Source of the DNA: Sphingomonas pseudosanguinis
GTDB taxonomy: Bacteria > Pseudomonadota > Alphaproteobacteria > Sphingomonadales > Sphingomonadaceae
DNA length: 55,642 nucleotides
NCBI RefSeq assembly: GCF_014196255.1
Contig: NZ_JACIDH010000019.1
Location: forward strand, 1-55,642
Reading direction: 5' to 3'
Shown: positions 46,173 through 54,846 of the stretch, one piece after another
Numbering within the stretch: position 1 is the stretch's first letter
Layout of the letters: every line of letters begins with the position of its first letter
Made by a program: the position numbers and the translations under genes
The notes under the pieces: model-generated
What the model saw: only the letters and a program-made list of their open reading frames with translations
The model's database searches: none
What the model was told of the DNA's origin: nothing

Positions 46173-47105
46173 TTACTGCGCCTTGGGCTTCAGAAACCCT
46201 TCCATCACGATCCAGCGATAAAAGGCATCGAACCAGCCGGTGCTGGTCGTCGTCTTGGGATACATGCCGAAGCCGTGCCCGCCCCGGCCGTACAGGTGGA
46301 ACTCGACCGGCTTCTTGGCGGCCAGCCACTGATCGATCAGACCGAAGCCCTTGCCGGCGAACAGCGGATCGTCAGCGGCGATCGCGGCGAACATCGGGGG
46401 CGCGTCGGCGGGCACGGTCATCGGCTGGAGCGGGCCGTAGATGTCGCCGATAAAGGCGGGCTTGGCCTGTCCGTCGAGGACGGTCGCGACGGTCAGCATC
46501 GCGCCCGCCGAAAAGCCGACCATGCCGACACGGGCCGGATCGACCTTCCATTCGCCCGCCCGCTGGCGGACCAGCGCGAAGGCGGCGCGGGAATCGGCGA
46601 TCTGCGGTGCGAGCCCCTTCAGCGCCTCCTCCGGGTTCGGCCGCGCGGTCGGACGTGCCACGCTGGAGAACATCGCCGCCATCGACTTTTCGAAATCGGC
46701 CATGCCGGCGGGCGTCTGGTTCAGCCGGTACTTCAGGACGAAGGCGGCGATGCCGCGATCGGCCAGCGCCTTGGCCACGTCCCAGCCCTCATTCTGCATC
46801 GACAGGGTGCGGAAACCGCCGCCCGGCGCGACGATGACCGCGGCGCCGGTCGCCTTGGCGGGATCGGGCAGGAAGGGGGTCAGCGTCGCTTCCGTCACGT
46901 TACGCGCGAAGACGCTGTTATACTGGCTGTGCCAGCTTTCCTTGGTCTTCGCGCCCGGCAAGGGCCCGGTGTTCAGCGGAATGGCATTCGGTTGCGCGGG
47001 CACCGCGATCGGCACCATCCTGTCGGCCTGCGCCATGGCGGGCGCCGCCACCGAGAGCGTTAGCAAAGCGGCCAGCGCATGGCCGGCCCAGCGTTTGGAC
47101 GTCAT
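46173..47105 (-). CDS. Secreted alpha/beta hydrolase (esterase/acetyl-xylan-esterase-like)
   Basis: The 310-residue protein has a signal peptide (cleavage near AMAQA, about 26) and an alpha/beta hydrolase fold. The oxyanion region APGGGFRTLS, the nucleophile elbow GFSAGAM (Ser), an acid in AADDPLF and the His in GGHGFGMYP form the catalytic triad. It resembles the BD-FAE/xylanase-like esterases that deacetylate or de-esterify oligosaccharides outside the cytosol. It is monocistronic, with a short upstream region. Substrate unknown. Confidence 0.85.
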   Translation of the reverse strand: MTSKRWAGHALAALLTLSVAAPAMAQADRMVPIAVPAQPNAIPLNTGPLPGAKTKESWHSQYNSVFARNVTEATLTPFLPDPAKATGAAVIVAPGGGFRTLSMQNEGWDVAKALADRGIAAFVLKYRLNQTPAGMADFEKSMAAMFSSVARPTARPNPEEALKGLAPQIADSRAAFALVRQRAGEWKVDPARVGMVGFSAGAMLTVATVLDGQAKPAFIGDIYGPLQPMTVPADAPPMFAAIAADDPLFAGKGFGLIDQWLAAKKPVEFHLYGRGGHGFGMYPKTTTSTGWFDAFYRWIVMEGFLKPKAQ

Positions 47106-47217
47106 ATCCCCTCCTATCCTCCGTGGGTTATATCCCTACGGTCGGAGGGGGATGCTACGCTTCGGGGCGTGGGGCGCAAGGGGTAATGTTAAGGCTAACA
47201 GGGGGTTGAGGCGTGGG

Positions 47218-47297
47218 CTTCGACTTCACTCAGCCTGAACGGCTGTGTGTATCCATACCCGGACTCCACACCCCGTTCAGCCTGAGCGAAGTCGAAG
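47218..47297. repeat. Isolated hairpin related to the 157-bp array
   Basis: CTTCGACTTCACTCAGCCTGAACGG (start of the stem, 47218) faces the inverse CCGTTCAGCCTGAGCGAAGTCGAAG ending at 47297, forming an 80-base hairpin between the hydrolase and csaA genes. Both arms are nearly those of the repeat units at 41041-41569, which shows that the hairpin half exists outside the array. Confidence 0.8.
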
Positions 47298-47311
47298 GCC
47301 ACGCCCAAAGC

Positions 47312-47677
47312 TCAGAACAACCGCCCCCCATTAGGCACGTCCAAATCCGGCGCGATCAGCACCACTTCCCCATCCGCATCGGGAAAGCCCAAAGTCAGCA
47401 CCTCGGACATCATCGGCCCGATCTGGCGCGGCGGGAAGTTCACCACCGCCGCCACCTGCCGCCCCACCAGCGTCTCCGGCGTATAATGCCGCGTGATCTG
47501 CGCCGAGGAGCGCTTCACCCCAATGACCGCGCCGAAATCGATGGTCAGCTTGATCGCGGGCTTGCGCGCCTCCGGAAACGGCTCTGCGGCGACGACGGTG
47601 CCGACGCGGATGTCGACCGCCAGAAAATCCTCGATCCCGATGCGCTCAGAGGGCGCGGGCGCGTCAGAAGTCGACAT
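47312..47677 (-). CDS. csaA: CsaA-type tRNA-binding protein
   Basis: A 121-residue OB-fold protein of the EMAP/tRNA-binding domain family. [35 protein letters not shown] is the conserved opening, followed by [42 protein letters not shown], and it closes with VPNGGRLF. CsaA binds tRNA and has chaperone-like activity in the cytosol. Its start overlaps the end of the GST gene by 14 bp, so they are coupled. Confidence 0.92.
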   Translation of the reverse strand: MSTSDAPAPSERIGIEDFLAVDIRVGTVVAAEPFPEARKPAIKLTIDFGAVIGVKRSSAQITRHYTPETLVGRQVAAVVNFPPRQIGPMMSEVLTLGFPDADGEVVLIAPDLDVPNGGRLF

Positions 47678-48335
47678 TGTCGTAATGGATCGGCGGGGTG
47701 ACCATCTCCATCCGCTCGGACAGCAGCGGGCGGAAGGAGGGACGGCTCTTCAGCCCGCGATACCAGCGCGCGGTCTGCTCATGCCCCTTCCAGTCGATGC
47801 CGCCCAGATAATCGGCGACCGAAATCTGCGCCGCCGCCGCCAGATCGGCCAGACTCATCGTCGCGCCGCCCAGCCAGTTGCGATGATCGAGCAGATAATC
47901 GGTATAGTCGAGATGCCCGACCGCCGCCTTCATCGCCTCGCGCAGTCCCTTGGCATCGGGGCTGCCGGTGCGCGCGACACGCTTGACCATGCGTTCGTGG
48001 AGCAAGGGGCCGGTCACATCCTGATAGAAATGCGTGTCGAACCACGTCACCAGCCGGCGAATCTCGGCGCGACCGACGGCGGTGCCGTTGATCATCGCCG
48101 ACTTCTCGACCGTCTCCTCGAAAAACTCGCAGATCGCCATCGAGTCGACCAGCAGGACACCGCGCTCCTCATCGACCATCACCGGGGTCTGGCCGGCGGG
48201 GTTCATGTCGAGGAATTCGTCGCGCCGCTGCCACGGCGACTCGCGGACCAACTCGTACCCGACGCCCTTCTCACCCAGCAGCAGCCGGACCTTGCGCGAG
48301 AAGGGACAGAGCGGGAATTGGTAGAGTTGCCACAT
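47664..48335 (-). CDS. Glutathione S-transferase family protein
   Basis: A 223-residue protein from ATG 48335 (a start three codons upstream is possible). The thioredoxin-like N-domain has [21 protein letters not shown] with a Cys-Pro-Phe-Ser active site, [12 protein letters not shown] with the cis-Pro, and [11 protein letters not shown] for glutathione binding. The C-domain is helical with [19 protein letters not shown]. The class is unclear (Omega- or Beta-like because of the active-site Cys). The stop overlaps csaA. Function is probably glutathione-dependent detoxification or repair; substrate unknown. Confidence 0.88.
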   Translation of the reverse strand: MWQLYQFPLCPFSRKVRLLLGEKGVGYELVRESPWQRRDEFLDMNPAGQTPVMVDEERGVLLVDSMAICEFFEETVEKSAMINGTAVGRAEIRRLVTWFDTHFYQDVTGPLLHERMVKRVARTGSPDAKGLREAMKAAVGHLDYTDYLLDHRNWLGGATMSLADLAAAAQISVADYLGGIDWKGHEQTARWYRGLKSRPSFRPLLSERMEMVTPPIHYDNVDF

Positions 48336-48388
48336 ATCCCCCATCTAAGCGGGCGCATGGGTTCACGCCAACCCCGCCACGCATGTTT

Positions 48389-49834
48389 TCACGCCGCCCG
48401 GCGCGCGGGCCGGCGCAATCGTCGCCAGCCGATGACGACCCCGCTGACCGACATCACCAGCCCCGCGATCGACCAGAGCCACATCCACGCGTCCCAGGCG
48501 GGGCGATGCGCGGTCAGCCAAGGCCAGTCCCAGGTGTGGAGCAGCGTATAGACCCAGCGATAGGCACGCCGCGTGGCATCCTGTCGCTGGACCAGCGCGC
48601 CGCTCATCGGATCGATATAGAGCCAGGTCCGCGCCGCATCGTCGAACCGCAATCGCAGCAACGGCAGGCGCGCGGCATCGGTCCAGTAGAAATCGGGCCG
48701 CACCAGCGTCTCGGTCGCGATCATCCGGCCGTCCGGGACCAGCATCGCTGCCGAGGCCATGGCGCTGACCGGCCGGACGGGCGAAAGCGTCGCACGGTCC
48801 AGCCAGCGCGGGTGCGGCGAGGCACGATCGATCGCGATCCGCGCCAGCCCACCGTCCGCGCTCCACGCGATGCTGCGCGCACCCCCGGCAAGGCGGGCCA
48901 AGGCGGCGAGGTCCCCTGACACGGCCGTTTGCCCCGCATAGTCCCGCATCGCCGCCAACGGTGCGGCACCGCCGGCAAAGACCCGCCCCGGATCGACCGA
49001 CAGCCAGCCGCTGACGATCCAGGTGGTCAGCATCACCCCGCCCAGCAGGCCGCTGACATGATGCCACATCATCCAGCCGCGATAGGGGGTGATCCGCCCG
49101 CCGCGATACCGCCGCCGCCCCATCCGCATGCGCAGGATGCCGATCCACATCCCCGTCAGCGCCACCGCGATGCAGGGGCCCGATACCCACATCACCACCT
49201 GCCGCCACATCGCATTGTCGCGCCGGACGACCGTGGGATAGAGCCAGTGCGGCACCGACCCCAGCCAGTTCCAGACACGCTGTTCTCGCGTCGTGCGCTG
49301 TACCGGCTGGCCGGTCAGGCTGGAGATATAGAGATGGGTGGCATCCGCATCGTCGATCGCCGCCTTCCACAAGGGGCGATGCCGGTCGAAGCCGCCTGCG
49401 ACCGTCCATTGATCGTCATCGATCCGCTCGACCGACATGACGGGGGCATGTTCGAAGCGGCCAGCGACGCGGCGGACATATCCGGCGTCGACGGGGGCCG
49501 GCCTGACCCCGCGCTGCGCCGGGATGATCCGTGTCTCCCCCTCACCGCCCTCGATCCGCCAGACCGGCTGACCGTCGCGCATCTCCAGCGTGATCCGCCG
49601 CGCGGTATCGGTGGGCACGTTCGTCACCCGCGTCCAGTCGATCGCCGCTGCCCCCGCCCAGCCCTGTCCCGGGCTGAGAGCGGGATAGGGGACGTAGAGC
49701 ATGACCAGTCCGCTCGCGAACCACATCGCGAAGAACAGGCAGGCGACGATCCCCGCCCAGCGATGGGTGAGGAAGGCGAGCCGCAGCGCCGCCTTCCCCC
49801 AAGATCGGTCAGAACGCGGCACGAAGCGCCACAT
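48389..49834 (-). CDS. PepSY-associated transmembrane protein
   Basis: The 481-residue protein is read from ATG 49834, which overlaps the TonB receptor by 26 bp; earlier starts are possible. HRWAGIVACLFFAMWFASGLVMLYVPYP is the typical first helix of PepSY_TM proteins, WIGILRMRMGRRRYRGG and GWMMWHHVSGLLGGVMLTTWIVSG form the central helices, and HTWDWPWLTAHRPAWDAWMWLWSIAGLVMSVSGVVIGWRRLRR closes the protein. Conserved histidines may bind heme, and periplasmic PepSY domains lie between. Such proteins often sit with TonB receptors and act as reductases in siderophore use. Here it is in the same unit as a receptor under a cobalamin riboswitch, so a part in corrinoid handling is a fair inference. 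Confidence 0.82.
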   Translation of the reverse strand: MWRFVPRSDRSWGKAALRLAFLTHRWAGIVACLFFAMWFASGLVMLYVPYPALSPGQGWAGAAAIDWTRVTNVPTDTARRITLEMRDGQPVWRIEGGEGETRIIPAQRGVRPAPVDAGYVRRVAGRFEHAPVMSVERIDDDQWTVAGGFDRHRPLWKAAIDDADATHLYISSLTGQPVQRTTREQRVWNWLGSVPHWLYPTVVRRDNAMWRQVVMWVSGPCIAVALTGMWIGILRMRMGRRRYRGGRITPYRGWMMWHHVSGLLGGVMLTTWIVSGWLSVDPGRVFAGGAAPLAAMRDYAGQTAVSGDLAALARLAGGARSIAWSADGGLARIAIDRASPHPRWLDRATLSPVRPVSAMASAAMLVPDGRMIATETLVRPDFYWTDAARLPLLRLRFDDAARTWLYIDPMSGALVQRQDATRRAYRWVYTLLHTWDWPWLTAHRPAWDAWMWLWSIAGLVMSVSGVVIGWRRLRRPARRAA

Positions 49835-51986
49835 CCAGCGAGCGCGGCCGCCCCAATATCCATTGCTGATCGCCATAAGCGGTGACGGCATAGGCCTTGT
49901 CGAACAGATTATAGACGCGCAGATCGACCGCCATATGCGGGCTCAGCGCATAGGACAGCGTGCCGTCCACCGTCGCATAGCCGGGAATGCGGAACGCATT
50001 GCCATTGTCCGAGAAGCGCCGTCCGACATAGCGCAGTCCGGCACGCGCCTGCACGCGGCGCGTCGCATCCCAGCGCAGCCAGATATTGCCCAGCGCCTCG
50101 GGCACATCGGGCGGCGTGCGACCGCTATAGTCGGCCCCGCCCGAGCGGAAATCGTCGAACCGCGCATCGAGCAGCGTGCCATTGGCCTCGATCCCGAAGC
50201 CCTGTGGCAAATCGACCGACACCGCCGCCTCGACGCCTTGCGCCGATCGCTGGCCGACCTGTTCGACCGGGCTCGACAGCGTACGCTGCGCCAGCAGCCC
50301 GGTCTTGACGATCCGATACGCCGCCAGCGTCGCCATGCCGCGCCCGCCCAGGAACGACAGCTTGGCCCCCGCCTCGACCTGATTGCCGCGCGCGTTGCTG
50401 AATGCCACCTGCCCGGTCGACACGGTGGTCAGCGTGCCCAGCGGATCGACGCCGGTCGCATATTGGCCGTAGAGCGACAGGGTCGGCAGCGGCCGATAGA
50501 CGATGCCCGCCCGCCAGGTCGCGTTGCGGAAGGCCTTTTCAAAGGCGAAGCGGTCGCTCCGCACGCCCCCCGGATAAGCGATCGCCCAGCGGCGCACCTG
50601 ATTTTCCTCATAGCGAAAGCCGCCGACCACCGACCATTTCGGCCCCAGCGTCACCCGGTCCTCGGCGAACACCGCCAGCGCGGCGGTGCGGGTGCGGTAT
50701 CGCGGCGCGATTCCCTGCGTATCCAGGAAGCGGCTCGGATCGAAGGCGAAGGGATCGACGCCGTCCTCCTGCGCCACCGAGCCGAAGTCGTTCTCATGGG
50801 TGAAGCGGACCAGATTGGCGTCCGCCCCGATGACGAAGGCATTGGCGATACCCGGTGCCAGCGGCGTGCGCAGCGTCACGCTCGCCTGATCGCCCCATTG
50901 GGTCTGGTCGTGGCGGATACCGTAATTGCTGCTCCGCCGGATCGTACCGGGCCGGCCGGGCGATCCGTCCGCGCAGGCCCCGGTGCTGCCGACCCAGCAA
51001 TAGCTTTCCAGATTGCGCCAGAAACGGTCGCTGGTCAGATAATAGGCGATGTTGGACACGCTGACCGCCGCGCTCGGCGTCCAGTCGACCTGGACCGAGG
51101 CGCGGTCGTCGCGAAAGCGCATCCGCGCGTCGGCGACATTATAGTTACGCTCGCGCACCGCCAGTTCGAGCCGTCCGTCGATCAGCGGGGTGCCGAAATA
51201 GGTGATCGGCCGCTGATCGCCATGATCGCCGCGTATCGTCACCGCCAGCGTCGGCGTTGGTTTCCACACAAGCGTGCCCGACAGCGCGACGCTGTTCGAG
51301 TCCCCCCGATCGACATAGCCGTCCGAGCGTCGATAGCTGGCGTCGACACGGTAGGACAGCGTATGCCCCACCGGCCCGCCGATCCCGGCCGCCGCGCGAA
51401 AACTGTCTTGCGCGCCATAGCCGATCTCGGCCTGTCCTTGCGTCCGCGCGCTCGGCTTGCGCATCACGACATTGACCGCGCCGCCCAGCGCACCCTGACC
51501 GTAAAGGACCGAGGCCGGGCCGCTGAGTATGTCGATCCGCTCGACCATCCAGGGGTCGGTCGGGAAGGTGATGGTCCCCGCCGCCGGGAACAGCCGCACC
51601 CCGTCGATCAGTTGCAGCACCGATCCCTGCCCCGAAAAGCCGCGCGCGGAAAGAGCCGTGCCCCCATTGCCGGGATTGGCGACGCTGGCGATGCCGGGCG
51701 CACGGCTTTGCGCCTCGACGATCGACTGGTCGCCCCGCGCGCGGATCGTATCGCCGTCGATCGTGGCGATACTGGCGGGCGCCTCGAACGGTGTCAGCCC
51801 CAGGCGGCTGGCGGTCGCATTGGGCGTGTCCAGCACTGGAGTCTCGCGCGTGCCGATGACCAGCACCGACCCGTCGCCAGTGCCCGCCTCGCCGATCTGT
51901 TGCGCCATCGCGGGGCCGCTGCCCAGCATCAGCACCGTACCAGCGAGCAGCCCCCAATGCCTTGCATTATAGTTACGATATAACAT
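49809..51986 (-). CDS. TonB-dependent receptor under a cobalamin riboswitch
   Basis: The 725-residue receptor has a signal peptide (about 1-29, GPAMAQQ), a plug domain (APGIASVANPGNGGTALSARGFSGQGSV and SGPASVLYGQGALGGAVNVVMRKPS) and a barrel ending LDVALRAAF. The fold group is that of siderophore receptors (TonB-siderophore type). Yet a cobalamin riboswitch lies upstream on the same strand, so the real cargo is probably cobalamin or another corrinoid, the role of BtuB. It starts at ATG 51986, about 190 bp after the aptamer. The PepSY protein overlaps its 3' end, making a two-gene unit. Confidence 0.88.
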   Translation of the reverse strand: MLYRNYNARHWGLLAGTVLMLGSGPAMAQQIGEAGTGDGSVLVIGTRETPVLDTPNATASRLGLTPFEAPASIATIDGDTIRARGDQSIVEAQSRAPGIASVANPGNGGTALSARGFSGQGSVLQLIDGVRLFPAAGTITFPTDPWMVERIDILSGPASVLYGQGALGGAVNVVMRKPSARTQGQAEIGYGAQDSFRAAAGIGGPVGHTLSYRVDASYRRSDGYVDRGDSNSVALSGTLVWKPTPTLAVTIRGDHGDQRPITYFGTPLIDGRLELAVRERNYNVADARMRFRDDRASVQVDWTPSAAVSVSNIAYYLTSDRFWRNLESYCWVGSTGACADGSPGRPGTIRRSSNYGIRHDQTQWGDQASVTLRTPLAPGIANAFVIGADANLVRFTHENDFGSVAQEDGVDPFAFDPSRFLDTQGIAPRYRTRTAALAVFAEDRVTLGPKWSVVGGFRYEENQVRRWAIAYPGGVRSDRFAFEKAFRNATWRAGIVYRPLPTLSLYGQYATGVDPLGTLTTVSTGQVAFSNARGNQVEAGAKLSFLGGRGMATLAAYRIVKTGLLAQRTLSSPVEQVGQRSAQGVEAAVSVDLPQGFGIEANGTLLDARFDDFRSGGADYSGRTPPDVPEALGNIWLRWDATRRVQARAGLRYVGRRFSDNGNAFRIPGYATVDGTLSYALSPHMAVDLRVYNLFDKAYAVTAYGDQQWILGRPRSLDVALRAAF

Positions 51987-52027
51987 CTTACTGCCTGTAG
52001 CGTCTTATTGCGAACAAGCCGAGGCCT

Positions 52028-52051
52028 TCCGTCCGATCCCGAACGGACGGG
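52028..52051 (-). terminator. Leader hairpin between riboswitch and receptor
   Basis: On the minus strand CCGTCCG and CGGACGG form a seven-bp stem with loop TTCGGGAT in the leader between the riboswitch and the receptor start. No T-run follows, so it may act in translation control or in anti-sequestration instead of termination. Confidence 0.35.
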
Positions 52052-52175
52052 TGCCATGCATGCTGGACGCTTATTCCGCACTTCCATGGTCACCCATGCC
52101 TCCGCCACCATTGGCGTCGCTCGTCGGAAAAGACCTTAGCCACGGCCATCCCCTGGACCCGGCAAGAGCGACCTG

Positions 52176-52374
52176 ACGCCGGCAGGTCTCCTGGCTCACG
52201 GGTCATCGCGAAACATGCGCCTTCCCAGGTTGCCCCAGTGGCTGGACCGACCATCGGGGTCGATCCGTGCATCTCCGCTCACCGCTTACAGTTGCAGGGA
52301 CAGCCTCGGATTCGGGCGATCGCTCGCCCTCACCGCGTTCCCTTTTAATCTTCCTTGTCGGGAAGAACCGGCGC
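52176..52374 (-). promoter_or_regulatory. Cobalamin (B12) riboswitch
   Basis: On the minus strand this 199-base leader has the full set of B12-aptamer landmarks in order: P1 CGCCGG...CCGGCG, AAGGGAACGCGGTG, CCGAGGCTGTCCCTGCAACTG with GTAAGCGG, the conserved core GCCACTG...CTGGGAAGG, and GAGCCAGGAGACCTGCCGGC at the 3' side. Binding of adenosyl- or other cobalamin is expected to repress the TonB receptor and PepSY genes that follow. Confidence 0.95.
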
Positions 52375-52474
52375 GATCATTGACCGGATCATTCCGGCCG
52401 CGTTCTGTCTGGGCGATGGCGCCATGCGCGTCAAGCGGATGCGCTGGCCCCCGATCCGCGCTATCGCGAACGCC

Positions 52475-52780
52475 ATGGCACGCAGGACCCGCTATCTGAC
52501 CGCAACCATGGCGGACGGCTATGTGAAGACGATCGGGCCGACCGCGTCGCCCTTCACCCATTATTGGCGCATCGTCGCCGATCTGGGCAACGGCAAGACC
52601 GAGGTGTTCTGGGGCCATGCCAAATCGCTGAAGGACGCGACCGGCAAGAAGAACGCGGTGGCCGATGCGGCGCGTCAGCGCGGCTGGGCGGGGTTCGCGT
52701 TCGAGATCGTGGAACTGGTCGAAACCACCGAACCGCCCGAAACCGAAGCCCCCGCCCGCCGGGCTCGCCGGCGCGGATAG
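52475..52780 (+). CDS. Small hypothetical protein
   Basis: The product is about 101 residues from ATG 52475 (ATG 52508 also possible); the open frame reaches further upstream but would overlap the riboswitch and is rejected. The sequence has a mixed alpha/beta start YLTATMADGYVKTIGPTASPFTHYWRIVADLGNGKTEVFWGHAKSL and an acidic, Pro/Ala/Arg-rich tail. There is no known domain, signal or membrane segment. It is divergent from the riboswitch transcript and the promoter must lie within about 100 bp. Confidence 0.6.
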   Translation: MARRTRYLTATMADGYVKTIGPTASPFTHYWRIVADLGNGKTEVFWGHAKSLKDATGKKNAVADAARQRGWAGFAFEIVELVETTEPPETEAPARRARRRG

Positions 52781-52835
52781 GAAAACGGGGGCGGTCCATG
52801 ACCACCCCCCGTCCGTTCACGGTCACCCCGTGACG

Positions 52836-52979
52836 TTATTTCTTCGGCTTGTCCTGCCCCGAGGCATCGGACATCGCGCTTCCGGCGGAGCGCAGGTCCT
52901 TGCCCGCGCCATTGACCGTGTTGCAGGCCGAGAGGGCCAGCATGGCGCACAGCGTGGCGCCGAGAGCGATCTTCGTCAT
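52836..52979 (-). CDS. Entericidin-like small lipoprotein
   Basis: A 47-residue lipoprotein whose signal ends in LALSAC (lipobox, Cys19), followed by NTVNGAGKDLRSAGSAMSDAS, which is the entericidin A/B pattern (CNTVxGxGxD). These peptides are anchored to a membrane and linked to stress and cell-envelope control. GAGGAG precedes ATG 52979. It is 63 bp after the gene at 53043-53912 and on its strand. Confidence 0.9.
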   Translation of the reverse strand: MTKIALGATLCAMLALSACNTVNGAGKDLRSAGSAMSDASGQDKPKK

Positions 52980-53042
52980 GGTGATGATCTCCTCTTTCAG
53001 GAAAGGTGCGGCGGGCCCGATACGCCGGCCCGCCGCGGGCAC

Positions 53043-53912
53043 TCAGCGCGGACGACGGCGGGCGGCCGCAGTCGCGCCAAAGGCGGAGGCACCGGCGCCG
53101 GCCAGCAGCGCGAGCACCAGGATGAACGAGGTCTTCGACGCGGCACCGGCGGCGGCATCCGCTGCGGTCTTGGCCGCCTGCACCGTCTCGTTCTTGGTAC
53201 GGATGAAGTCAGCCTTGGCCTGGCTAACCTGCGCCTGGGCCTGCTCACGGCTGATCTTGCGCTGCGCCGCGACGATGTCGACGACACGAGCCTCGGCACG
53301 GACACCATCGGTGCCGCCGCGCGCCATGGCGGGCAGCTGCTTGGCGATTTCCTTCTGCGCCTGCTCGGGCGTCATCTGCGCCGGGTCGGTCGGAGTGTCG
53401 CTCAGATACTTGGCGGCTTCCTGACGGACATCGCCTTCATCGACTCCGGCGACCTGCGCGACCTTGGGCGCGGCCGCACCGACCGTCGAACCAGCCGCCC
53501 CGGCCACGGCGCCGACCGTGCGGAACGCACCGCCGATGATACCACCGACCGCCGAGGTCAGCAGATACAGCGTCAGGATCAACGTGACGCCCCAGACGAC
53601 CAGGCCATGGACCAGCGCATCGAACCGCTCGGTCACACCCGACATGCGCGCGGCGACATAACCGCCCGCACCCAGCGCGATGACGGTGGTGATCAGCCAG
53701 TAGATGCCGGCGCCGATGCCGAAGCCCGACGCGCCCGGCGTCGAACCGTCGGTCGGATCGACCATCGACAGGCCGATGCCGGTGCCGAGAATGCCCAGGA
53801 CCAGCTGGACCGCCACCGCGATGACCACACCGGCGAAAATCGCACTCCAGGAGGCTCGACGACCGAGATGACCGATCACGCCACCCTCCACCGATGCAAC
53901 ATTATGGGCCAT
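53043..53912 (-). CDS. PhnA-like/TIGR-type integral membrane protein, function unknown
   Basis: The 289-residue protein has three to four hydrophobic segments at the N-terminal half (RASWSAIFAGVVIAVAVQLVLGILGTGIGLS, ITTVIALGAGGYVAARM, VHGLVVWGVTLILTLYLLTSAVGGI), an Ala-rich coiled-coil-like central region (about 140-255) and a last helix followed by AARRRPR. Members of this family occur widely in sphingomonads and other alphaproteobacteria, with no proven role. It sits with entericidin-like, CsbD-like and lipoprotein genes, so a general-stress membrane role is inferred. Coding is well supported by length and codon pattern. Confidence 0.85.
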   Translation of the reverse strand: MAHNVASVEGGVIGHLGRRASWSAIFAGVVIAVAVQLVLGILGTGIGLSMVDPTDGSTPGASGFGIGAGIYWLITTVIALGAGGYVAARMSGVTERFDALVHGLVVWGVTLILTLYLLTSAVGGIIGGAFRTVGAVAGAAGSTVGAAAPKVAQVAGVDEGDVRQEAAKYLSDTPTDPAQMTPEQAQKEIAKQLPAMARGGTDGVRAEARVVDIVAAQRKISREQAQAQVSQAKADFIRTKNETVQAAKTAADAAAGAASKTSFILVLALLAGAGASAFGATAAARRRPR

Positions 53913-54046
53913 ATCTACTCCTGTTCCTGTGACGTGCGGACGCGCACCGATCCTGTCGACCGGTCGTCATTCGCAACATGATAAGCGGGGATGGCGCCCG
54001 GGCCGCCGCTCACTTGCGCGGCCGGCCCAGTGCCGAATGTATCAAT

Positions 54047-54415
54047 TCAGCCGCGACGGCGGTGGATCAGCCAGCCCAGGGCATAGCCGCCCAGCGCAGC
54101 CGCAATGGCGAACACCGTCGCCTCATTGCCGCGAATATGATTCCGTGCCTTGTCCGAACCGCGTCGCGCAGCATCGACCGAGCGATCGGCCGCATCGCCG
54201 ACCTTCTCACGGGCATGCTCGATCAGGCTCGGGGTCGCATCGGCGACATCGCCCGCGATCGACTGCGCACGACCGAACAGATGCTCGGCACCACCCGCCA
54301 CCTGATCGGTGACACCGGCGACCTTCCAGTCGCGGCTATCGACGACATCGCCGACCGCCTTTTCGACCTTGCCACCGACATAGCGGGCACCGCCGCGAAG
54401 TTCATGCTTGTTCAT
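54047..54415 (-). CDS. CsbD-like stress protein with C-terminal membrane segment
   Basis: A 122-residue protein. The N-terminus MNKHELRGGARYVGGKVEKAVGDVVDSRDWKVAGVTDQVAGGAE matches the CsbD family (general stress). A helical DUF883-like middle follows, then a single membrane helix near the C-terminus (ATVFAIAAALGGYALGWLIHRRRG), the end usual for DUF883-type ElaB/YgaM proteins. GGAGG lies a few bases before the ATG. It lies between two other small stress-type genes and may be read from the EcfG-like promoter at 54821. Confidence 0.88.
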   Translation of the reverse strand: MNKHELRGGARYVGGKVEKAVGDVVDSRDWKVAGVTDQVAGGAEHLFGRAQSIAGDVADATPSLIEHAREKVGDAADRSVDAARRGSDKARNHIRGNEATVFAIAAALGGYALGWLIHRRRG

Positions 54416-54448
54416 GGGTTTTCCTCCAAAACGAGGGGTGTGTCGTGG

Positions 54449-54769
54449 TCAGGGCGCCACGCCGCAGCCTGCGGCGGCCTTGCCCACTTCCAAAGCGACG
54501 CGCCGGTCCTTGATCTCGCCCGCGACACGGATCAAATCGCTCATCGTCAACCGCGTGGGGTCACTGTCATCGCGCCGATAGGCGGCAGCCGCCTTGCCCA
54601 GCTGCTGCAACTGGCCCAGCGACAAATTGCGATCGAGCCGCTGGCCGACACAGGTGGAACGCTCGGCATCCAAGCCATAACGCTCCAGCCCCGTCGCAAT
54701 CCGGGTCGACGGCGCGGCGCACGCCACCGTCAGGCAGCTCAAGGCGATACTGGCGAAAATGCGGTTCAC
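54449..54769 (-). CDS. Small lipoprotein, function unknown
   Basis: A 106-residue protein with lipobox LTVAC (Cys17) and a mature part with ERYGLDAERSTCVGQRLDRNLSLGQLQQLGKAAAAYRR and a terminal GCGVAP. Two further cysteines could form a disulfide. No known domain beyond lipid anchoring. It is the first gene behind a possible EcfG promoter, and 33 bp before the CsbD-like gene. Confidence 0.78.
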   Translation of the reverse strand: MNRIFASIALSCLTVACAAPSTRIATGLERYGLDAERSTCVGQRLDRNLSLGQLQQLGKAAAAYRRDDSDPTRLTMSDLIRVAGEIKDRRVALEVGKAAAGCGVAP

Positions 54770-54820
54770 GCGGTTGCCTCCACACGATCGGCGACGATGC
54801 GTTGCCGATCAGATGGTGCT

Positions 54821-54846
54821 AAACTTATGATAGATTAAGTCGTTCC
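54821..54846 (-). promoter_or_regulatory. EcfG-like (general stress sigma) promoter
   Basis: On the minus strand GGAAC (54846-54842) is followed after 17 bases by GTTT (54824-54821), near the alphaproteobacterial EcfG consensus GGAAC-N16/17-CGTT. It lies about 52 bp before the lipoprotein start and would serve the lipoprotein, CsbD-like and possibly later small genes. Confidence 0.5.

Noticed and set aside
52355..52474. N-terminal extension of the small plus-strand gene (52475-52780) back to 52355
   Set aside because: It would overlap the 5' end of the B12 riboswitch on the other strand and leaves no room for promoters; the extension is not protein-like.
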